From Mucilaginibacter gossypiicola (GTDB lineage: Bacteria > Bacteroidota > Bacteroidia > Sphingobacteriales > Sphingobacteriaceae): a DNA stretch of 64,000 nt. Below are positions 36,707-44,815 of this stretch, one piece after another. Where the stretch lies: assembly GCF_900110105.1 (NCBI RefSeq), contig NZ_FOCL01000009.1:124001-188000 (forward strand), written 5' to 3'. Position 1 is the first letter of the stretch. Every line of letters starts with the position of its first letter. Made by a program: the position numbers and the translations under genes. A model generated the notes under the pieces. That model searched no databases, was not told the DNA's origin, and saw nothing but the letters and a program-made list of their open reading frames with translations.

Positions 36707-37255
36707 ATGACCTACTTTCTAATTTTCGTAATCTGCTTTATTGCAGCAGCCGGCATTTCTGTCGCTATCAAGAACAAAAAAATCAAATCTCTTGTAGCGC
36801 TAATGGCTAAAAATGGATTTTCACCGAATAATATAATTGAGTTTCAGGACAATGTTATCGGGCTCAATATTGATACTAACAGGCTATCAATTGCCGACAT
36901 CAAAAACAAAGACATTATCAATTTGCAATTTGATAGTATCAGGGATTATGAAATACAAAAAAATGGTTTAACTGTTTACAAAAAATCAGGCACCGTGGGC
37001 CGGGCAATAGTTGGCGGTATATTATTTGGTGGAGTTGGGGCCATCGCAGGTGCAGCCACATCCAAAAGCAAAGGCCGGGAAAAAGTAGAATCGGCCAACT
37101 TCAAAATCTTCACCAATGATTTCAATAACCCGTCATTAATAATAAAAATATTCGACAAAAATCAGCACGATAAAATAAAGGATAAGCTCTTAAACAACGC
37201 TCAATTAATGGCCGATAAGCTGGCCATTGTTATCGAAAAGCAGGCAAGCGTTTAA
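36707..37255 (+). CDS. glycine-zipper protein, unknown
   Basis: 182-residue protein with an N-terminal membrane helix (about 2-20), a small beta domain around residues 45-95 (FDSIRDYEIQKNGLTVYK) and a glycine-zipper helix GRAIVGGILFGGVGAIAGAA (about 100-120) that could span a membrane; the C-terminus is charged. This layout is seen in proteins annotated as superinfection-exclusion-like or SHOCT-associated, but no SHOCT domain is visible, so function is open. Confidence 0.7.
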   Translation: MTYFLIFVICFIAAAGISVAIKNKKIKSLVALMAKNGFSPNNIIEFQDNVIGLNIDTNRLSIADIKNKDIINLQFDSIRDYEIQKNGLTVYKKSGTVGRAIVGGILFGGVGAIAGAATSKSKGREKVESANFKIFTNDFNNPSLIIKIFDKNQHDKIKDKLLNNAQLMADKLAIVIEKQASV

Positions 37256-37265
37256 AAAACAAAAA

Positions 37266-37289
37266 AGGTGCCTAACAGCACCTTTTTTT
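37266..37289 (+). terminator. intrinsic terminator
   Basis: Six-base stem AGGTGC / GCACCT with a 6-base loop and seven T directly after the stop codon of the glycine-zipper gene; classic rho-independent form. Confidence 0.85.
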
Positions 37290-37345
37290 GTTCTTCCCAT
37301 AACGATCATAATTGGTAAAAAAGATGATACAGCCTGGGGCAAATG

Positions 37346-37804
37346 TTACAAATGCGGCTTAGCAGCAAGTACAATTGGTGTGGTTTCCACAAGCTCAAGC
37401 GATTTAACCATATCTTTTGTGGTGCTTTTGTATTTTTTAAAATGAGCTGTTTGCAAATGAGCCTGGTATGCAGCGGCATCTGCATAAATCTCAAAAACTG
37501 TGATATGGGTTGGGTTATTCTTTTCTGCTACTGCATATAAGGTTAATACCCCGGCTTCAACGCGTACGGCTGTTTCGGCGTGCTCCTTAAGCGCAGCCAT
37601 GTAATTTTCTAATTGTGCCGAATCTATTACCAGCCTGGCTATACGGACCACATGGTTTTTATCCTGCGCAGCGGCATTTTCGGGTTTGGATACTGATAAC
37701 ATAAAAATTAATAAAACCGACAATAAACCGTTTCCCAGGGTTGTCATCCGGGCTAATGGATTATGTTGTCCGGATACTTTTGAGGTTAGACTTACAGCTT
37801 TCAT
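37346..37804 (-). CDS. ABM domain protein (YgiN-like)
   Basis: 152-residue protein ending in an antibiotic-biosynthesis monooxygenase (ABM) dimeric alpha-beta barrel (about 48-150): VRIARLVIDSAQLENYMAAL, LTLYAVAEKNNPTHITVFEIY and HLQTAHFKKY with the conserved His. Such proteins act as quinol monooxygenases or heme-binding factors. The first 45 residues are a signal or anchor followed by a Lys/Ser start that is not part of the domain. It follows the acyltransferase-like gene by 10 bases (38999-37815 then 37804), suggesting an operon. Confidence 0.8.
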   Translation of the reverse strand: MKAVSLTSKVSGQHNPLARMTTLGNGLLSVLLIFMLSVSKPENAAAQDKNHVVRIARLVIDSAQLENYMAALKEHAETAVRVEAGVLTLYAVAEKNNPTHITVFEIYADAAAYQAHLQTAHFKKYKSTTKDMVKSLELVETTPIVLAAKPHL

Positions 37805-37814
37805 ATTTTGTTTT

Positions 37815-38999
37815 TTATAGATAACTCAACCACCACTTTCCTTTGTTAGCCTGTTTGTATGCATCGTAACGTTTGCATAAAGGATACAGGCCAACTACGA
37901 TGCCGATCCAAACAAGGTATGCAACAGGCAATGAAAATCCATAACCTTTTAGGTCGGTAGTGAACCAGATTGGTTTTGTCAGGAACCATAACTTCCAATT
38001 TTGCCCTGGCGTTAATAGCGATGCTATTATTGCAATTAGGTGAATGATATAGATATGAATAAGGTAATAGAACATAGGCACCCTGCCATACACCGAAACT
38101 ACATCTACAACCTTCCCTTTTGATTTTTCTGTAAAGGAAAGAAACAAAAATGCAGCCCCCAATGTCAATAACAGGTACAAAAGCGATGGCGGGTATTTGT
38201 TTACCTTAATAAATGAAAGCAGGGTAAATAATGCATTTTTCTGTACGCTCCATTTTACAGGATCGCCATATAGGTTGGTATAACGTAGTACGATGAACAA
38301 AGCCAGACAGCACGCTCCTGCTATCAATAAATTTTGTTGTCTTTTGCTAACATTGTAACCCGCTGTATACCACCCGCCCAAACAATAACCTAACGACATA
38401 ACGGCCATTAGCGGTACAATGGGGTAGCCTACCAGTAAAACTTCCTTATGCCACATAAAAAACTGCTGTTCATGAAGCAGCGACCAGCCAAAGGCAGGCA
38501 ATGAACTCCCAGGCACATGAATATGATCTGCAAGGTTATGCCCCAGTATTATCACAACACTAATGCCCAGGATCAATTTTTTAGGCAGGTGAACTAATGC
38601 CGCCAGTATAATCATGCTTAAGCCCAGCGCCCAAATGGTAATAAAGAAAAACATGGGGAAGGTAATGTTGAAATTCCAGCCAAAGTTAACCACAACCATC
38701 TCAAGGAAAATAAGCCATAACCCACGTTTCATCAGGAATATGGATAAATCCCTTTTGGATTTCTTTTGCCCGATGAGGCTGGCCGAGGTTCCGGCAAGCA
38801 GCATAAATATCGGGGCACAAAAGTGGGTGATCCACCTGGTGAAAAACAATATGGCACTTGTTTTTGTAAGATCGAGCGGATCATAAAAAAACGATCCGGA
38901 ATATAAATAATCCCTCACATGGTCAAGGGCCATGATGATCATGATGGCTCCGCGGAGAAAATCGATAGAAGTTATCCGATTTTTTAAAATTGTGCTCAT
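37815..38999 (-). CDS. DUF1624 heparan-acetyltransferase-like protein
   Basis: 394-residue polytopic membrane protein of the DUF1624 / heparan-alpha-glucosaminide N-acetyltransferase-like family. The hallmark SIDFLRGAIMIIMALDHVRDY lies at residues 11-31 with its His in the first helix; about ten helices follow, including FYLIHIYIIHLIAIIA near the C-terminus. It likely transfers acetyl groups across the inner membrane to an exported sugar. Start ATG at 38999 fits the first Met; operon partner is the ABM gene. Confidence 0.85.
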   Translation of the reverse strand: MSTILKNRITSIDFLRGAIMIIMALDHVRDYLYSGSFFYDPLDLTKTSAILFFTRWITHFCAPIFMLLAGTSASLIGQKKSKRDLSIFLMKRGLWLIFLEMVVVNFGWNFNITFPMFFFITIWALGLSMIILAALVHLPKKLILGISVVIILGHNLADHIHVPGSSLPAFGWSLLHEQQFFMWHKEVLLVGYPIVPLMAVMSLGYCLGGWYTAGYNVSKRQQNLLIAGACCLALFIVLRYTNLYGDPVKWSVQKNALFTLLSFIKVNKYPPSLLYLLLTLGAAFLFLSFTEKSKGKVVDVVSVYGRVPMFYYLIHIYIIHLIAIIASLLTPGQNWKLWFLTKPIWFTTDLKGYGFSLPVAYLVWIGIVVGLYPLCKRYDAYKQANKGKWWLSYL

Positions 39000-39073
39000 T
39001 CAGGTTTTTGGGGTAAAACTAAAGATACCACTTTTGGTAAAATTATATAGCAGAAAAATAGCTGAGTATTTTT

Positions 39074-39352
39074 CTAATAAACTTTATCAGGTATTAAGAT
39101 TATCGTATTGGCTAATTCATCGTTCACCAGTATACCACATGCCATAACATTCCTTTTGGCCTGTGAATATGGCGAGGCTATTTGTACCACACAAGTGCCG
39201 CAACTCCCCATTCCGCAACATAATCCAAAGCCGGGGATTGCCAGATGATCTGCTATGAGCGACATCAAACTATGGTATTGCCCATGAGTGATTTGTACCC
39301 GGTGGCTTTCGCCCCGATAATTGAGTATTAGCGATATTTTATTGCTTTGCAT
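39074..39352 (-). CDS. 2Fe-2S ferredoxin-like protein
   Basis: 92-residue protein of the plant-type [2Fe-2S] ferredoxin fold. Four ligand cysteines are arranged as C-x4-C-x2-C (within CCGMGSCGTC) and a distal C in NVMAC. The N-terminal beta strands (KISLILNYRGESHRVQI) fit the small domain of Rhodococcus-type or isoquinoline-type (2Fe-2S) electron carriers. It may serve an oxidoreductase encoded elsewhere; the ABM and DUF1624 genes are downstream on the same strand after a 74-base gap. Confidence 0.85.
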   Translation of the reverse strand: MQSNKISLILNYRGESHRVQITHGQYHSLMSLIADHLAIPGFGLCCGMGSCGTCVVQIASPYSQAKRNVMACGILVNDELANTIILIPDKVY

Positions 39353-39393
39353 TATTTTGCGGCTGGTAAACGCCGGTTTAATACTAATAAAAA

Positions 39394-39561
39394 CTATTTT
39401 CTTCGCATTATAACTATTGCACCAATAATCATAGCAGTACCGGCAGCCGGAAATACTTTATTAGTTGTAACCGCATGTATGTGGCGATTTCCGGTGTACA
39501 TTGTTATTAAGAACACTCCTATTATAAACATGGCTAAGCCGCCTATCTGAATAAGTCTCAT
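39394..39561 (-). CDS. small two-helix membrane protein
   Basis: 55-residue open frame translated from the minus strand: MRLIQIGGLAMFIIGVFLI..., a short polar loop (YTGNRHIHAVTT) and a second helix AAGTAMIIGAIVIMRRK, ending in positive charges. Two clear hydrophobic helices and a lone start ATG after a pyrimidine-rich leader argue for a real gene. It lies 41 bases before the ferredoxin gene on the same strand. No function known; small proteins of this kind often modulate membrane enzymes. Confidence 0.6.
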   Translation of the reverse strand: MRLIQIGGLAMFIIGVFLITMYTGNRHIHAVTTNKVFPAAGTAMIIGAIVIMRRK

Positions 39562-39802
39562 AACTATAGTTGTTTAGTTTGGCAGTATCAACGCTAATAC
39601 AAACGTAACCAGAGCTAAAATATGTTCTGACCTAATAAAAACGCAATCTGAAAGTTACATTTTTTCTTACCTCCTTCTGCCTGCTTATAACATTTGAGGG
39701 ATATGCGAAAGTTGGCCGCTTAAAAAGACCAATCATGATCTCATTTTACTTTTCAATATTTGTCGTTAGTATGTCATAAGGAAAACAGAATCCTGCGGCC
39801 GG

Positions 39803-39851
39803 TTGCTTCGTTTAAAATTATAATTACCTTTGCTGAGTGATTGCTCACTCA
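39803..39851 (+). promoter_or_regulatory. TetR promoter and first operator
   Basis: -7 element TACCTTTG (39825-39832), TTG at 39803-39805 (19-base spacer). Directly over the transcription start lies the palindrome TGAGTGA-ttgc-TCACTCA (39834-39851). The repressor's own GTG start (39837) lies inside this palindrome. Confidence 0.65.
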
Positions 39852-40424
39852 AACATATCTGAAAAGAACGAAGCTATTTTACAGGCGTCTCTCCGGCTTT
39901 TTGTGGAGTATGGCTTTCATGGAACGCCAACAAGCAAAATTGCAGCAGAGGCAGGTACTGCACACGGAACAATTTTCACGTATTACAAAACCAAAGATGA
40001 TCTCATTGCTGCGCTGTATGAATACGTTAAAAACGAATTCCGCGATTTCCTGGTAAAAAATGTCAGAGGCGAGGGCACTATCAAAGAAAGATTAAGAGAT
40101 CTTTTCTTTTACTCAGTTCAATGGTCGCTCGATAATCGAAAAGAGTTTTACTTTACACAACAGTTTCAGTACTCAACACATTTAAAAAAAGCCTCAACTG
40201 AATCTATTGTTAAAGAAAAAAGCCTGCATCGTGCTATTTACCAGGAAGCACTGGATAATAAAGTTTTCCGGCCGCTGCCACTCGAAATGATTGCCGAACT
40301 TGCCATGAGCCAAATGATTGGCATGTTTCAATTTTTATCCGAAGTGAATTATCCCCCAGCTGAAACAAAAGCCTTAATAGATGAAGCCTTTACAGGTATG
40401 TGGAGAATGCTTGCAGTAGCGTAA
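39837..40424 (+). CDS. TetR family transcriptional regulator
   Basis: 195-residue TetR repressor. The N-terminal helix-turn-helix reads LRLFVEYGFHGTPTSKIAAEAGTAHGTIFTYYKTKDDL (about 17-54); the C-terminal ligand-binding helices follow. The start is GTG because no ATG is in frame before the HTH; translation begins 5 bases after the -7 element, so the message is probably leaderless. It should bind the palindrome at its own start and the near-identical one before the SDR gene downstream. Confidence 0.85.
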   Translation: MIAHSNISEKNEAILQASLRLFVEYGFHGTPTSKIAAEAGTAHGTIFTYYKTKDDLIAALYEYVKNEFRDFLVKNVRGEGTIKERLRDLFFYSVQWSLDNRKEFYFTQQFQYSTHLKKASTESIVKEKSLHRAIYQEALDNKVFRPLPLEMIAELAMSQMIGMFQFLSEVNYPPAETKALIDEAFTGMWRMLAVA

Positions 40425-40442
40425 AAAAATTTATCAAAAAAA

Positions 40443-40460
40443 TGAGTGAGTACTCAATCA
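40443..40460 (+). promoter_or_regulatory. second TetR operator, before the SDR gene
   Basis: TGAGTGA-gtac-TCAATCA has the same arm length and 4-base spacer as the operator at 39834-39851 with one change in the second arm, and lies 14 bases before the start of the SDR gene. The 49-base gap between the genes has no other promoter-like signal, so the operator may control a promoter here or read-through. Confidence 0.6.
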
Positions 40461-40473
40461 AAAACAAATTATT

Positions 40474-41271
40474 ATGAAATTAAATTTAGAAAACAAAAGG
40501 GCCCTGGTAACAGGATCGTCATCGGGCTTAGGCAAAGCAATCGTTAACTTGTTAGCTGCTGAAGGTGCAAAAGTGATTGTTCATGGCCGAAATGAAGAAC
40601 GTACCCGCGCTGTTGCCAACGAAATTATTGCAACGGGCGGAATTGCTGAAATTGCATTAGGAGATTTATCAACAGAGGAAGGCGCGCAAGCCGTGGCAGA
40701 TCAGGTTCTTGCACACGGCCCGGTCGATATTTTAATTAACAATGCCGGCGGCTATGCACACACCACCTGGAAGGAAGCTACCGCAGATGTTTGGAAAAAC
40801 ACTTATGAAACAAACGTGCTTTCCGGTGTTAGAATGATCAGACATTTGGTACCGGGGATGAAAACCTTGCAATGGGGGCGCGTAATTACGATTGGTGGGG
40901 GCCTTGCTATTCAACCTACTGCAAGTTTACCAGACTACAGTGCCACCCTGGCTGCGCGCCATAATCTGGCGGTTTCATTGGCCCGCCAATTAAAGGGAAC
41001 CGGAATTACTTCAAATGTTGTTGCTCCGGGTGCTATATTGATCCCATCGGTGCAGGAATTGATAACTAAGCTCGCACCGTCTCACGGCTGGGGGGAAACA
41101 TGGGATGAGATAGAAAAGAAATCTGTAGAAGCGTTGGTACCCAATGATATCGGCAGATACGGCCGGCCAGAGGAGATAGCAGGCGCCGTAGCTTACCTGT
41201 GCAGCACCTATGCCGATTATATTACTGGATCCGTTATACGCGTAGATGGTGGTACTGTTCGTTGTTTATGA
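40474..41271 (+). CDS. SDR oxidoreductase with lost catalytic residues
   Basis: 265-residue SDR with intact NAD(P) motif TGSSSGLG (about 14-21), NNAGG and the C-terminal GYRYGRPEEIAGAVAYL-type region. The catalytic motif YxxxK reads YSATL (in DYSATLAARHN), so the Lys is Leu (codon CTG), and the Ser expected 13 residues earlier is Gly (ITIGGG). The fold is otherwise complete. It may bind a nucleotide or act by another residue. It is the presumed target of the TetR protein encoded just before. Confidence 0.85.
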   Translation: MKLNLENKRALVTGSSSGLGKAIVNLLAAEGAKVIVHGRNEERTRAVANEIIATGGIAEIALGDLSTEEGAQAVADQVLAHGPVDILINNAGGYAHTTWKEATADVWKNTYETNVLSGVRMIRHLVPGMKTLQWGRVITIGGGLAIQPTASLPDYSATLAARHNLAVSLARQLKGTGITSNVVAPGAILIPSVQELITKLAPSHGWGETWDEIEKKSVEALVPNDIGRYGRPEEIAGAVAYLCSTYADYITGSVIRVDGGTVRCL

Positions 41272-41329
41272 TTGCAGATGAAATAGGAGCCGAATCAAAA
41301 CTGATGCTACCCCCTATTTGAACTGCTCA

Positions 41330-41366
41330 AGAAAAAGCGTCATGCTTTCGGCATGACGCTTTTTCT
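41330..41366 (+). terminator. intrinsic terminator
   Basis: 16-bp stem AGAAAAAGCGTCATGC (41330-41345) / GCATGACGCTTTTTCT (41351-41366) with T-run inside the second arm, 58 bases after the SDR gene. Confidence 0.85.
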
Positions 41367-41469
41367 AAGTAAAAATGAGTCCAGTACCTTACCCCTGAAG
41401 GCAATTAATTTGCATTCAACTAAATCTTAGCTTACAGGTTTAAGTGTAGCCTGTTGATAAAATGCCAAA

Positions 41470-41580
41470 TCATTCCGAACGTAAGCTACGCACAGGATTT
41501 GCCAGCGCTGCTTTTATGGCCTGGAAACTGATCGTTAACAGGGTGATCACAATTGCTGCTATCCCAGATGCGATAACATA
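41470..41580 (-). pseudogene. FtsX permease C-terminal remnant
   Basis: Minus-strand translation gives GLAAYVIASGIAAIVITLL, TISFQAIKAALANPVRSLRS E and stop, matching the last 35-40 residues of the two full FtsX permeases in the window (both end in ANPVKSLRN plus E or N). Upstream of this fragment the frame is broken by TAG. It is the tail of an eroded third copy; the 220 bases further left hold only short similar scraps. Confidence 0.75.
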
Positions 41581-41799
41581 AGCAGCAAGGCCTGATAAGC
41601 ACAGGCAGGAGTAGCGGCACTATATAAGATCATTAACATATCATGCCCGAGGACTGCTACATTAAGATAGTTTACTTTTCCTTCAACTACAGCGATCATT
41701 AAGGGAGCCGATTCTTTTATACCTTATATTATCATTAACGGCGAGGCACATCGGATATGTTTAAATACGTTTTGCCAATTAATCACTGCGGCAAAAGCA

Positions 41800-44280
41800 T
41801 TAATCTTCTGGTTTGTGCAGATAAATATCTTGCTGAGGAATAGGGATTGTAATGCCATTAGCAGTGAACGCCTCCTTAACGGACATGATCAGATCGCTTC
41901 TTATAGCGCCAGCATCTTTTAATTGCCTGGCCCAAAAATATACCTTCACGTCAATTGAACTGCTGCCAAATTGTTCATATTGAATTAACGGTCCGGGGTT
42001 TTTCATAATCCGCGGATCATTTTCAAGAATTTCTGCAAGTAATTTTTTTGCAGCATTGAGATTGGCATCGTAACCAATTCCGATAGTTATTGATATCCGT
42101 TTACGATTACCCGCCAGCGACCAATTTGTAAGGTGAGAATTAAGCAGGTCGCCGTTAGGCATCACCAAGTCTGCACCATCCCACGTAGATATAACGCTAC
42201 TGCGGAAGCCTATTGATTTCATGGTACCTCCTTGTCCGTCAACATCAACAATATCGCCAACGTTTACCGGCTTTTCAAAAGCGATGATCAGCCCGCTTAC
42301 AAGGTTGTTAACCAGCGTTTGTAAACCAAAGCCAATACCCACACCCAATGCACCCAACACTATAGTGATCTTATCGAGCGGGATACCCACTGCGGCTATG
42401 GCCATGAAAAGGCCGATACTCAATATAGTGATACGGATTAGCAGTAACCAGCTACCTATCCCCGCCTGCCCTTTTTGATCGTCTTTATCTCCCCTGAGGT
42501 GGTTATCCGAAGCAAAAAAAGACACAATTTTAGATATCACCACCGATATTGCCATAATCGCTACAAAAAGCAATAGCTTATTAATAGTGAAAGTATAATC
42601 TCCGATTGAGCGTTCCCGGCCGAAAAATTCAGAGATCGGCCTTGCCAAATAATCGAACCCCGCAAAACTACGGCCAATCAAAACTCCCCAGCCAATAACC
42701 AGCAACACGTAAAAAGCGGGATGGATCTTTTTTCCTACTTTATCGAAATTGAGATAAAATAATTTCTTATCCTGGTGGGTATAAACGTTAAAGGCCAGAA
42801 AAAGGCCTTCATTGATCAGCCTGATCACCCACAAAAAAATAATGGCTACAACCACATTCAGGTAGCCACTAATCATCAAAGATTTGGAAAGATTGTACCT
42901 CCCAAAAACGTTTGCAAACACAGCTGTAGATTCGAGAAAAACCATCAAGCCGATAGATACCAATATCCATCTTTCCCGCAGTTCTTCCTGCTTACCTTTA
43001 CGCAGAACAAATATTCCCGCAAAGGAGCCTATCAGCGATAAAAACAACATGATCCAACGCTCTGTTCTGGAAGCCTGCAGGATAAGGTTATCCAGGGTGG
43101 CTAATAAAAACAAGGCTACCATTAATAGCCAAACATTCATCCAGTAGCGTGTAATAAAGCTTTTGAACAACACACTCAGGCAAATACAACTAACTGCCCA
43201 GAAGATAACATTAAGGATAAAAGGCGGCCCTAAAAACGCAAATTGAAACAAGCTTATCACGATGATGAGCGCAGAAAGTAAGGGGTATCGCAAAACCAAC
43301 TGCCCTTCAAAATCCGTTGTCAGCAACTCATCTGCGATATAGATATTTTTAAGAGAACGTATGTAGACAAACGATGCCAGCACCATACAAAAAAGTACAA
43401 TGAATGCCCCTACATTATTTTGAATATAAAACGACAGGGTAAGCCGTCCTTTTGCCCTTGCCTGCGTAAGTATTTCATTAAAGGGGCGATAGGCTCCTGC
43501 CGGCCCCCAAATATTGTCAAAATCCCTGCTGAAAGAATTGTCAGCCATCTTTTTTTGGTAAACCGAGATTTCGTCCAGCGCGGTTTGCAGTTTCAGGTTA
43601 TTCATGCTAATACTGTCCACCAGGTTCTGAACATTGTAGCTTGCAAGCCTGAGCGCGGCATCTATAGGCTTTAGTTGACGGGCTACAACTTTTATATGTT
43701 GAAAATATTTGATAATGCTTGCCGAATCCTTTGGTAACTTAAAGAGTTGAGGATCATCTGCCAGCGAATCAAGCTGGTACCTGAACAAACCAAGGTCTGT
43801 ATGGTAAACCTCAAACTTATTTTTTAACGAGGTAGATTTGTTTAGTAATTCGGTAATGATTTTTGAGGTGGCGGTTAGGTTTCTGAAGGTTTGGGCGCTT
43901 CCTTTATTGATCAGCACCCCATCGCTCGCCGTTTTAAAATCTGCGTCAATGGCGTTGATCTGTCTTGCAGCACCAGCAGTATCTATATTGTTTTTGAGAT
44001 AAGCGCCCGCCCTTTGCATGGTCTTCTTAATTTCACTAAACAGCCTGTTCTGTACCGCAGTGGCTTTGTCTGTTTCAAAATCGTCCGCGCTTTCCTTTGA
44101 CATCTTTTTTGCAAGTGCCTGCAATTTCGCAATAGCCCCGGTTTTTACGCTATCCTGCGTTTTTGTACTGGTTGAATCTGTGCTTTGGGCAAACGCAGCC
44201 CCGGTAAAACCAATACCAGTAATAAAAACAAAGATTAAGTAAATAATGGTCGTTCTTATATCACGGCAGGTGTAAGGCAT
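41800..44280 (-). CDS. MscS family mechanosensitive channel
   Basis: 826-residue channel of the large MscS/MscK type. Signal peptide (about 1-31), a long periplasmic coiled-coil domain (about 40-275), then about eleven helices, with the conserved pore helix GIGIGFGLQTLVNNLVSGLIIAFEKP (near 640-665), the beta domain motif VDVDGQGGTMKSIGFRSSVI and the C-terminal alpha-beta domain. It should open under membrane tension and release small solutes after osmotic downshock. It has an unusual pair of nested palindromes directly upstream (44283-44352). Confidence 0.92.
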   Translation of the reverse strand: MPYTCRDIRTTIIYLIFVFITGIGFTGAAFAQSTDSTSTKTQDSVKTGAIAKLQALAKKMSKESADDFETDKATAVQNRLFSEIKKTMQRAGAYLKNNIDTAGAARQINAIDADFKTASDGVLINKGSAQTFRNLTATSKIITELLNKSTSLKNKFEVYHTDLGLFRYQLDSLADDPQLFKLPKDSASIIKYFQHIKVVARQLKPIDAALRLASYNVQNLVDSISMNNLKLQTALDEISVYQKKMADNSFSRDFDNIWGPAGAYRPFNEILTQARAKGRLTLSFYIQNNVGAFIVLFCMVLASFVYIRSLKNIYIADELLTTDFEGQLVLRYPLLSALIIVISLFQFAFLGPPFILNVIFWAVSCICLSVLFKSFITRYWMNVWLLMVALFLLATLDNLILQASRTERWIMLFLSLIGSFAGIFVLRKGKQEELRERWILVSIGLMVFLESTAVFANVFGRYNLSKSLMISGYLNVVVAIIFLWVIRLINEGLFLAFNVYTHQDKKLFYLNFDKVGKKIHPAFYVLLVIGWGVLIGRSFAGFDYLARPISEFFGRERSIGDYTFTINKLLLFVAIMAISVVISKIVSFFASDNHLRGDKDDQKGQAGIGSWLLLIRITILSIGLFMAIAAVGIPLDKITIVLGALGVGIGFGLQTLVNNLVSGLIIAFEKPVNVGDIVDVDGQGGTMKSIGFRSSVISTWDGADLVMPNGDLLNSHLTNWSLAGNRKRISITIGIGYDANLNAAKKLLAEILENDPRIMKNPGPLIQYEQFGSSSIDVKVYFWARQLKDAGAIRSDLIMSVKEAFTANGITIPIPQQDIYLHKPED

Positions 44281-44282
44281 AT

Positions 44283-44352
44283 ACTGAAGTTAAGCAGATG
44301 TGACAGTGAATACGAATATAATATTCGTTTGGGAGGTTTACTTAACTTCAGT
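44283..44352. promoter_or_regulatory. nested palindromes before the MscS gene
   Basis: Outer 12-bp perfect inverted repeat ACTGAAGTTAAG (44283-44294) / CTTAACTTCAGT (44341-44352), with a perfect 17-nt palindrome ACGAATAT-a-ATATTCGT (44312-44328) in the middle, within 80 bases of the minus-strand start codon at 44280. The pairing could form an mRNA leader structure or a double operator. Confidence 0.5.
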
Positions 44353-44665
44353 AATAAAAACTATTTGAAAACAGCTGCCTTTTGCACAATTAGCTGCTGC
44401 TTTTGCAGCAAGCGGTTTAATATTTATTAAAAGCGCCCATTATTAATACCTGATATCACCAGCACAACAACTCAATTCAATATCTCCTTCATTTAGTATT
44501 TTATCCCCCATTTTTTGAGGCCTCCTCTCTTGCCATCAGGGCCCGAACTCAAAATTGTTAAACATTATTGAAAATGAAATAGCTAAGAATAAAGTGGATC
44601 AGTTACAAAATTATTGACAATGCCCCTGGCAATAATAGGCAGGCACAAGCTTGCTTCTGAACAAA

Positions 44666-44696
44666 AAAGCCCCAAATATTTCGATTGGGGGCTTTG
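44666..44696 (-). terminator. terminator behind tRNA-like relic D
   Basis: AAAGCCCCAA (44666-44675) pairs with TTGGGGGCTTT (44685-44695) with one extra G, followed on the minus strand by a T-run. It begins 8 bases after the tRNA-like structure at 44703-44776. Confidence 0.55.
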
Positions 44697-44702
44697 GCTT
44701 TT

Positions 44703-44776
44703 AGGTAGCGTGAACATGGCCATTTCCCTAACTGTTAAGGATGATTGCAAATCTTTTTTAACATTTAAAGCTACCT
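44703..44776 (-). ncRNA. degenerate tRNA-like sequence D
   Basis: 74 bases, exactly tRNA length, begin AGGTAGC and end GCTACCT, a perfect 7-bp acceptor stem. The interior lacks a normal T-loop (TTC of GGTTCGA is lost; only GTTCAC remains), a D-arm and a clear anticodon stem, so it is not a working tRNA. It is followed at once by a terminator hairpin, as functional tRNA genes in this genome are. Most likely a tRNA pseudogene. Confidence 0.35.
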
Positions 44777-44815
44777 CAATCAGCGAGTTGGTCGCAATTT
44801 TTTGAAAATGTCATG

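Noticed and set aside
39347..39550. Plus-strand frame opposite the small membrane protein
   Set aside because: The minus-strand 55-codon frame has two clear helices and good context; this one does not.
44614..44805. 63-codon plus-strand frame
   Set aside because: It covers the terminator and the tRNA-like relic D and lacks protein features.
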